Positions 56,032-64,000 of a stretch of DNA of 64,000 nucleotides are shown piece after piece. How positions within the stretch are numbered: the stretch's first letter is position 1; each line of letters opens with the position of its first letter. Position numbers and translations under genes: made by a program. Source of the DNA: Phragmites australis (taxonomy: Eukaryota > Streptophyta > Magnoliopsida > Poales > Poaceae); contig NC_084931.1 of the NCBI RefSeq assembly GCF_958298935.1, forward strand, positions 19,309,334-19,373,333, given 5' to 3'. The notes beneath the pieces are model-generated. The model worked only from the letters and a program-made list of their open reading frames with translations. It had not been told where the DNA came from and did not search any database.

Positions 56032-56145
56032 CGACAGGTGCGGGTTCAAGTGCTAATTATCGCCTGTTTGCCATTTCAGGCTGTCGGGTTTCGAGTCAAA
56101 CATGGTTTTGCTCTACTAGAATCCGACTCGGCCCATTGCCATCCC
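56032..56145. repeat. Right half of a MITE-like repeat split by the gypsy insertion
   Basis: ACAGGTGCGGGTTC to CCATTGCCATCCC resembles the other half of AATGGGCATCTGAAACCG at 44517-44534; the ends CCAATGGGC and GCCCATTG would be inverted. Similar wording occurs at 42725-42840. Confidence 0.45.
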
Positions 56146-57479
56146 TGGTCATTGCTACGTAAAACCTCATATGAGAATTATTGTCTCACACAGTTCCCAT
56201 GTGAAATATCTCTAATGGTCCCAGTTGGAAGCCGTGTGAAACAAAGATAAACAGCTAGCACTAGGAGAGATATTGAATATCTCTCATGGTTCTAATTTAA
56301 AACCGTGAGAAATATCAATTTTAGATGGAACACTCTAGAATTATATTGTATACCGAGGAGCCAAGCTTCTCCCATAATTCTACTCCCACCTATGTGTAAT
56401 AAATACTCTTCGTCTCCCACGCCGGCTCTCTCTCCCCCATGAAACCCAGGCCAGTTAGCTTCTCTCTCCCAATAAACCCATGCTGGCTAACTCTCTCTCC
56501 CAAGAAACCCCATTCCCATCCCAAAAAGAAATCAATCCCGAACGCATGTCCCCGCTTCCCCAGCTCCAAGCTAGGCCATGCCGCCCTTGTCACTAATTAG
56601 TTGGCCCTCTGAGGAGTATTCGAAGGAGGAGGAGGCTGGCTGTGACAATGAGTTCGATGAGTGGTGGGAGGGTCCTCCACCTTAGCTGCCTTTCGACGAG
56701 GAGGGTGAAGAGGAGGATGATGAAGATGAAGATAAAGAGGGGTGATGGTGTGCCACATGCGAGGGGTCGGTGGTGAGTGAGTGGAAGAGGAGGATGCTGG
56801 CATGATGGTCAATGGCTAAGGCAATGACATGGTGGGTGATGCCGCCGAGGGCAAAACTGCCATGCTCGTCGCAAGTGTGGTTGTTCACAATGGCACGGTC
56901 CACATCGTGACGGTGGGCGAAGACATCAAGAGCAACATTGCCACCGCAGTCGGCGATGCCGGCACAGAAGGCCACATCATCACGGTGGGCGACGACGGCG
57001 AGGGCTACGCTAGCTCCGCGGGCAACACCATTGTAGATTCCGACAATGATGATAGTTCGTTGAGCTTGGGTCCGCTGGCCTTAGTTGCCATCAACCACTC
57101 TACCGTCCTCACGATGTAACGACGAAGAACCGTATAGTAGGCTAGGTTAGGCTCAAATAACTGTTAGTGTTAGTATGTAGATCATGCATGCTAATCCAAA
57201 ATTAGCATTTCAGATTAAACATCCTTTTGAATCTAGACAAAGGATTTTGTGTAATCTAGATATTTTGTATAGTTGATCATTCTTTTCGAGAATAGTATTT
57301 CTTAGGTCTTGTCTCCCACAGTTCCAGTTATGAACCACGGGAGATTGAGATTATCCCACACAGCTAAATACCCGTGGAAGATAATCGAAGATAATCTCTG
57401 ACAATATTAATGTGACATCTCAGAAATCGTGTGACATGAGATTTTTCGAGCCATGTCTGATGGGCCTATGTGTGGTAGT
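56146..57479. mobile_element. CACTA-like non-autonomous element (GTCTCACACAGTTCC family)
   Basis: Left subterminal words (ATTATTGTCTCACACAGTTC, GAGAGATATTGAATATCTCTC) between 56170 and 56310 are mirrored at 57310-57460 (GTCTCCCACAGTTCCAG, GTGTGACATGAGATTT). The right end reads GTGGTAGTG, the complement of CACTACCAC. The left terminus near 56150 is decayed. A GC-rich central open frame (56829-57119) has no recognised domain and no transposase is present. Confidence 0.6.
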
Positions 57480-57521
57480 GTGTTAGAACCCCAATAACAC
57501 CTTTTTTTTTGTTAGTACAAA

Positions 57522-57620
57522 GTTAGATCTAATCTGAACCGTATATCTTAAAATTTGATGACTAAAAAATCGGGTGTGAGAGCCCCTAAAACACCCATTA
57601 TTGTATAGACACTCTCTTTT
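57522..57620. repeat. Diverged repeat, partner of 25473-25576
   Basis: See the partner for shared blocks. It lies about 40 bases after a CACTA-like end, as does the partner. Confidence 0.65.
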
Positions 57621-57678
57621 TTCTGGATTGTATTCTTTCAACTCTTAATTGGTCGATGTATATATACCAACAATTATA

Positions 57679-57935
57679 CTCCCTCCAGTCCGAAATAAGT
57701 GTCGTTTTAGACATGAACGTGGTTCCCAAAATACAATTTTGACTACTACCTTTTATTGTAATATATTGATAAAATATAGCAAAAGTATATAATTCTGAAA
57801 GTACTTTTTGAGACAAATCTACCCGTGATATTTTTAAGTATCCAAACTTAATACACAAAATGTAATTTGTAGCCAAAGTTTGAAACAGTTGGCTAGACGC
57901 AACCTAAAATGAAACTTATTTTGGACTAAAGGGAG
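57679..57935. mobile_element. Stowaway-type MITE
   Basis: 257 bp, starting CTCCCTCCAGTCCGAAATAAG and ending CTTATTTTGGACTAAAGGGAG, with TA on both sides (57677-57678, 57936-57937). Related in its ends to the MITE at 28119 but a different subfamily. Confidence 0.93.
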
Positions 57936-58227
57936 TATATTTCTATTGTATCCCAAAATCAGCTAAGTTGATATATAGATCGACAATCACACATTTCTAT
58001 GGGCGCTTGGGTGCAAACTTCACTCGGCAGGTACCGCTAGCGCCACTAGATTTTGAAAGAGAAAGCATCTGGTCCATAATATGATGGTCTCTAATTATAT
58101 TATAGATCATAACCATTAGATGGGTTAACAAATTGAATATCACTACATATATATAACTACCAAGATGAGACATTTGTTATAAAGAACACATCTAAAAACT
58201 GTGTGCACACTATAGGCACAAGTGCAC
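57936..58227. other. Intergenic sequence, no gene recognised
   Basis: AT-rich; nothing bounded. Confidence 0.4.
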
Positions 58228-59899
58228 TGAAAGGACCAAATGACCCAAAAGGAGGTGAATTGAGCCTAATTAAAATTATTTTAACCGAATTCTAGAACAA
58301 ATAAACAACTTGATCCTAAATGAATAGTAAGGCAACTACAATAACTAAATTTGATAGAATGCTAAGAAAAAAACATGGAAACTACAACAAGAAAAAAATT
58401 ACGAAACATTAGCTTGCAAGAAAATAAATGTTCAAAATAAATACAGGAAAGTAAAGAGATGAGCAAGAAGATACCTAATCTTTTCCTGGGGTATCGAGGA
58501 GTTGACATTTCCCCCTAATCCTCGTTGGAGCATCCACTAAGGATATCGCTCATGCTTTAGTCACCAAAGCTCAAGTGCTCCTTAGTGATAGCCACTTCTC
58601 TATCTTCGGATTGACGGGTTTCAAACCAAGCACAAAGCTTTATCTTTAGGCTCCCACAAGAACTCCAAGAGTTCACAAAGACACCTCCAATCACCAAGAT
58701 CAGCTAGGTGTAACCAACCACCAAGAGTAAAAATCTAATAGCTTCACTTGACCCAAATCAAATCTAAACTACAACTAGATACACACTTGCTACTTTCATT
58801 GCACTAATGATATCCTTACCCTTCAATTAAGGACTTTGCAAATCAATCTAGTACACTCACTTGCCTTTTGATTACACACTAAGTGTAGTACAAGGCTGTC
58901 CAGTGAGACGAAATAGGGGGTATATATAGACTAGAAGTCTAAAACTAGTTGTTGCCTAACCACCCACCATTTTTGTGAACACCGGATCATCCGGTGTGCA
59001 CAGACTCCAAACACTAGACCATTCGGTGTGAATTGTCCACCCAAAACTAGTCGTTACTGCACTAAAAGCTCCGACGAAACCTCTGATGTATGCGTCAAAC
59101 CATCCTGCGTGTATAGATCCATTTTCTAGTGAACAGAACATCTAAACTTTACTCCGTTGATGCCTCTGATATATGCGTTGGACCATCTGACGTGTATAAG
59201 TCTGTTTCTAGTGAACACAAAGAAATCCTCTGGACCTTACTCTGGCGACGCTTCCGATATATGCATTGGACTATCCGATATGTATAAGTCCGTCTTCCAG
59301 TAAGCACAAAAAAATCCTCTAGACTTTACTCCGACGAAGCCTTTGGTTGTACGCCGGACCATCCAATGTGTTCAACTCGAAATCCCTCTTTCGAAAATAT
59401 TTTGGCGTTACCAACTTCTCTTCGTCAGATTATCTAGTGTGTACAAGAGCGCTGAGATAAAAGCTCCGATGTGTACAACACCTTCACCGCCAGACCATCT
59501 GGCATCTATAGAGTTTTCAGAACTTATCCAATTCAAACAATAAGTAATATCTTCAGCTCAACTTATTCATAGTCTTCTCTGAGCTACATAATGCTAGAGT
59601 TTTACGAGTTTTCAAAACTTATCCAATTCAAACATCTTTAAGTCATATCGCATTTTGGTCAAAAGAGAGCATATGCTATTTTAAGGGTCATTCATCTCCT
59701 TGTAATACATAGAACTAGAAGGTCATTAATCTTGACGTTCACATCTTTTGATCACTCAACCATTCAATTAAAAGACCAAGATCATACAACAATATTGTAA
59801 ACTAATCTTTTAATTTTCCTTCAAAATAAACTTATTAGGCACAATAATATTATTGTCATTAATTATAGAAACACTTACGCCTATAAAACTATGAGTGCA
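58228..59899 (-). repeat. Decayed copia-type LTR (SIRE/Maximus-like)
   Basis: On the minus strand it ends CCTTTTGGGTCATTTGGTCCTTTCA, in the manner of copia LTRs, and starts near TGCACTCATAG with ATTAATGACAATAA, similar to the starts of the other two copia LTRs. A minus-strand TATATATACCCC lies at about 58919-58930. The ACCGGATCATCCGGTGTG quasi-palindrome (58981) recalls the second copia LTR. No matching duplication or internal genes were found. Confidence 0.65.
59060..59370. repeat. ~83-bp tandem repeat, about 3.5 units, inside the decayed LTR
   Basis: Units share CTCTGATATATGCGTTGGACCATCTGACGTGTATAAGTC-type wording followed by TTTACTCCGACGAAGCC-type wording. Confidence 0.8.
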
Positions 59900-60661
59900 T
59901 TTGGATAATTCCCCGCCATCTCACAAAACGGAGAGGCATTATACTGCACCCATGCATTGTAAAGCTAGACACCAAGGGCGAATGAGATGAATTTGTAGTA
60001 CGAAGAAAAAACAAGAACCAAAATGCGAGCCAAGAAATGAGTCGAACTTGAGTGGTGAGAACTAATATACACCTACGCCTTCAATCAACTGAGTTAGATT
60101 CGGTTTATCCATACTATTTGAATCCCAACAGATGAAATTGACTCCAAATGACCCTACTAAGAGGTGGTTAACGATATCAAAAGTTTGAATGCCATAGTAG
60201 TAAGTTTGAATGCCATAGTAGTACAACTAGCGTTCCCATGAAGTGATGCCCAGCCCAGAATTCGATGATACACCTGTATACTTTACTTGCACAAATGAGT
60301 GAATAGCAAGAACACCTATGGCGTATAGCAAAACATTATGAGATAAGATGAAGATACCATTGAGGCATGTAATTTGAAAATAAAAAATTGAAGAATTAAA
60401 GTATACTGGAAGCATCACATTTGCAAAAGTCCTCTTGCTTTGGGTTCTTGGGCCAAAACAAATGTGCGGTTTCAACCTTTTTTTTTTTTTTTTTTTTGAC
60501 AAAAACCCAACCCAACCCAAAACTCTGGGTTCGAGAATTTTTCCATTAGTCCCTTGAAATTTTTGCATATATGTAACAATATTAAAATCTCTATCTCCAT
60601 CTCCACTATCTTTACTACTTAAAAAGACCACTTTTAAAAAACCAAGCATGTTGTGCACCAA
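59900..60661. other. Intergenic sequence with a poly(T) run and a 21-bp duplication
   Basis: AGTTTGAATGCCATAGTAGTA is duplicated near 60181-60222. A T run lies at about 60479-60498. The minus-strand frame at 60227-60682 has no recognised domain. Confidence 0.45.
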
Positions 60662-62464
60662 CATTACGTGAAAAACAGACAAAGAATATATGAAATTTGT
60701 AACAGGATGTAATATGATCCGTTATTTATGTCAAAAGTAACGAGTCGTAGTTTTCGCAAATAAACTATCCAAGGTGAATTATTGCCGATGTCTTCTCCCA
60801 CGAGTCATGATGGAGAAAGTGCCAATTCAAATGGCATGGATCCAGCGTGATGTTACTGTCGAAATTCAAAATCCTTTTATTTTTATCTATTAAGGAGTAT
60901 TTAAGTCCATGAAGTATTTGGTAGGTTTGTTTCAAATTGTTAAAGAACAAGTATTTTTTTTAACAAAATCTGATTATGTGTTAATAAATAGTAAGATGAA
61001 GAAAAATCGATATACTAGGTCAATAGGCCTGTCATCCTAAGTCAGTGATAAGTGACGGGTCAAATTATGACTCGTCACTTCTAACTCGTCATCAGTGATG
61101 GGTAATCTTAGGCCATTCATAAGTGACAGGTCAAGTTATGATCCGTCACTAATGACTAACTTATCGGTGTCGAGTCACTTTATAGAGTCATTAGTGACGA
61201 GTCAAGTATTGATCTGTCACTAATGATCAGTTTGATGAAACAGAACAGATTGATGAATCTTCATTAGTCAATCATTAGATGTATTAGTCAATCAGTTTGA
61301 TGAGACATTAGAGCCCATAAATTCATCAATTTTTTTACGTAGTTGTGACATATCTATTATATCCTTCATAATATATCAATTATAAATCTAGCTACTATAT
61401 TAATTAAAAATAATAACTATATAATAATCAATGTATATTTTCTGTATCCAACAGTAAAATTTGCATTTATTTGTAAACCATAAAATATTTAGTAAAATGG
61501 TAAAAGCAAATATCATTTATAAAGCAATTTGATTTATAGTAGTGTATTCACAAATATTTTTATTTTTATTTTATTTTTTCTCACCTTAGAAACACTAGAA
61601 TTGGAACCATTATATATTTCTGCTCAAGTTTGATATAAGAGGAGCCTTCTATAGACACAAACGTGCATTCCTAAAACGATGCAAAAACTTCTGGGGGGCG
61701 AGAACTCAATCTTCCAAACCATTTTTGGCCTTGAAAAATTTGCATAACTTGATAAAGTAGGGGAGAAACGGATGTAATGTTTTCTGTAGATATCCGTAGA
61801 GTCAAAAAATATCGAAATCGGAGTCCGTATGCAAAAGTTATGCCCGTTTAACTGAAAGCACTTCAGGTCATCTGTTTTGTATGTCTATTTTACAATAAAC
61901 ATTAGTAACAGGTCGTAAATGTGATCTGTCACTTATTACAAGTTATAATATGACCCGTCACTTATAACCTTCAGCAAAAAGGTTAAAAGGATAAAATATA
62001 CTACTCCCTTCAGAACACATGTGAGAGTGAGGTGGTAAGGCTGCTATGCGTGTGAGGGTATGTCGCGAGTTCGATTCTCACGGAACGCACACTATGAAAA
62101 AAGCCTGAAAAATAGCAAGGGACATGTGGCAAGTGGTGATGGCCCTGAGTCAGGTTGGCTCAGGTGAATTTTTTTGACCTTTTTTCGTGTCCAAAAAGCG
62201 TGAAAATCTTCCATCAGTCATAAGTGATGGGTCACATGACCTGTCACTTATGACTTGTAATAAGTGACGGGTCACAGTTATGATGGGTCACAGTTATAAC
62301 CCATCACTTATTACATTTATCAGTGATAGGCTAAATTCTGACCCGTCACCAATGACCTTATTGGTGACAGGTTATGAATGTGACCCATCACTTATGATTG
62401 GTCATTAGTGACGCGTTAGGGGTGACGTGTCACCCATGTCACTTTTAACTTTTTTCACGTAGTG
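60662..62464. mobile_element. Non-autonomous CACTA transposon (TAGTGACGGGTC family), duplication CAA
   Basis: The left end CATTACGTGAAAAACAGAC and right end complement CACTACGTGAAAAAAGTT are flanked by CAA (60659-60661 and 62465-62467). Subterminal words such as AAGTGACGGGTCA and TGACCCGTCACTTAT recur at 61040-61220 and 61900-62440 in both orientations. No transposase. About 1.8 kb, so probably mobilised in trans, if at all. Confidence 0.87.
62028..62078 (+). other. tRNA-like pol III box A and box B within the CACTA element
   Basis: TGAGGTGGTAAGG (62028-62040) and AGTTCGATTCT (62068-62078) are near-consensus. The surrounding ~180 bases align with the B-box region of the relic at 24917-25335. 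Confidence 0.5.
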
Positions 62465-63739
62465 CAATGAAACATAAAGGTAAAATTCATCGCTACACAT
62501 GTGAGCGATCCGAACGAACCTATGTGTGTTTAGTCGAAGGATAAGATTAGATGCGATATGACTATCATATTTTATTAGATAGACGATTCAATTTTTTATT
62601 TTGTAGTGTGTATAGAGCGATAATTTCTTATTTAGTTAGACGGATAAAATTTAGATGGGGTTAACCAAAATTTTGTATGACCCACTTATCATACATTTAG
62701 CAGGTATCTTGTTTTGTTGATTTAATTGCAATGTTTATAATGGTAAATTTGTACCACAAATCAAATAAACGGTCAGGAGATAATATCATTTAAAACATGC
62801 TAACAAAAAAAATGTATTTACTCTGACCAACCGGAATAGACCACATTAGCAAAGATAATGTTCATTCAGAACATGATGACTCCGTTCAATAATTTTTTAT
62901 GGATGGATTTATCCCACATCTTAGAGAAATATTCACTCAAACTGGCAGTCCATCTAGACTATTTTTTAATCAACTGAAATCCAAGTTGGTTTCAATCGAC
63001 GAAGTGGACCGTCCGTTCCAGATCGGACGGCTCTTCTTTTTTTTCTTCCTTCCGCTTGCCCGCATCTGTTTCAACTCCGACGCAATCCTCCTCACGCTCC
63101 CCTGCCTCCCATCCGCCTGCCTTCGTCCTCAACGACGTCCCTGCTGCCAACTCCGCTCCCGCCACCCTCACCGCGCTAACCCATCAACACGTGACGTCCC
63201 CTCCCTAGCCCCACCCACCGTTGGTCTTCCCGTCACCCTGCTGTCTAGCCCACTACCATCGCCTAGCCGTCCTGCCTCCTCGGAACCCATTTTCTAAGCA
63301 TGGTGGCCATTATAGCCTCCCGACAACCATAGCCCCTGAAACCCTAACCTCTCTGATGAACGTTGACTAAAACTGAAACACGATTTCAATCAACCACATA
63401 GTAGTAAATCTGAAAAAAATTGGATTGCCATAGACCATTCTTCTCCAACCCGGTGAGGGCTCCCATGGAGCAATAGGCCTCAGCGCGAGCGCTTCTTCTT
63501 CATGGCGACACCACCTATTTAGGCATTGGTTGGTTCATCAGTGTTGTTGTGATGGCGGAGAATGCTGGGAGGATGGGGCCGCGTGTGCACTTTGCTAACC
63601 GCTACGCTCCGGCATGGCAAGAGCCTGAGACATTGGATCTTACTACATCAGGGAGCATGTTGCCTTGGGGGGCATATCCATGTGTGGCAGCAAGAGGAGG
63701 ACCGTGTGCCTCACGAAGTGTGCATCAGCATGGGGCTGC
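62465..63739. other. Intergenic sequence; no gene recognised
   Basis: The GC-rich Pro/Ser-type frame at 62899-63297 and overlapping frames at 63549-63862 have no domain, splice context or codon-use contrast that would support a gene. Confidence 0.4.
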
Positions 63740-64000
63740 CACTACATGAAAAACGGACAAAGAAGATACAATTTAGTGATGGGTCATTATATGACCCGTC
63801 ACTTATGTGGCCTCGGGTTAGAACCGGGTATAGACCCATCACAGATAACAGGTAATTGGTGATAAGTCATAATATTATCCGTCACAGATAACAGGTAATA
63901 GGTGATGAGTCATAATATTACCTGTCACCTATGATATAAGTGACGAGTAATTACTAAACCTGTCACCTATAACCTAATCATAAGTGACAGGTCTTCCTGC
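63740..64000 (+). mobile_element. CACTA left end, continuing beyond the window
   Basis: CACTACATGAAAAACGGACAAAG opens the element, close to the left end at 60662. Hairpin-forming subterminal words follow (AGTGATGGGTCAT/ATGACCCGTCACT at 63775-63804; GTGATAAGTCATAATATTA and so on). The window ends inside it. Confidence 0.85.

Noticed and set aside
62028..62078. Possible tRNA gene
   Set aside because: Only A- and B-box-like words are present; acceptor and anticodon stems cannot be formed.
62899..63862. Overlapping plus-strand frames, possible gene
   Set aside because: Pro/Ser-rich low-complexity or mixed phases, no domain, next to CACTA ends.

Overview
The window is repeat-dense nuclear DNA of a grass (Poaceae, probably panicoid). 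The basis is nested LTR retrotransposons with tRNA-type primer sites, Tat-lineage Ty3/gypsy elements with an antisense extra ORF, CACTA transposons, Stowaway MITEs and one GC-rich monocot-style gene with a short GT-AG intron. I see no bacterial, viral or organellar genes, no rRNA, no convincing tRNA gene and no CRISPR array. Nearly all other open frames lie in transposon relics or are shadows.

Layout. 1-19111: an inactivated Tat-type gypsy element on the minus strand. Its 5' LTR is at 18414-19111 and its 3' LTR lies left of the window. It is split in its gag by a younger SIRE/Maximus-type Ty1/copia element (6211-17631, 5-bp duplication GGGTG). 20560-23030: a dead LINE carrying a templated inverted insertion and an (AT)32 tract. 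23930-28829: CACTA relics; one of them holds a solo LTR (27583-28600) that itself holds a Stowaway MITE (28119-28371). 29466-33493: a 4-kb solo-LTR-like unit with a perfect duplication ATCCA.

34779-36060: the only convincing host gene. It encodes a two-exon, 193-aa group VII ERF transcription factor that begins MCGGAII, the oxygen-sensing N-degron signature, and has one AP2 domain. 36540-40866: MITE-like elements and another solo LTR with ~75-bp hairpin repeats. 43494-44265: a minus-strand gypsy solo LTR. 44535-56031: a gypsy element that has lost all of pol but keeps gag and the antisense ORF; a pol-less copia element (45653-50262, duplication ACCTC) is inserted in its gag. 56150-64000: further CACTA elements, a Stowaway MITE and a decayed copia LTR.

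The sequence therefore describes a small regulatory gene embedded in nested transposons. Four solo LTRs with matching target-site duplications show frequent LTR-LTR recombination. The less usual features are the dense quasi-palindrome arrays in the copia LTRs, the two pol-less derivatives, tRNA-like pol III boxes shared by two CACTA relatives, and the templated insertion in the LINE. All homology calls rest on reading motifs and repeat structure; no database search was run.
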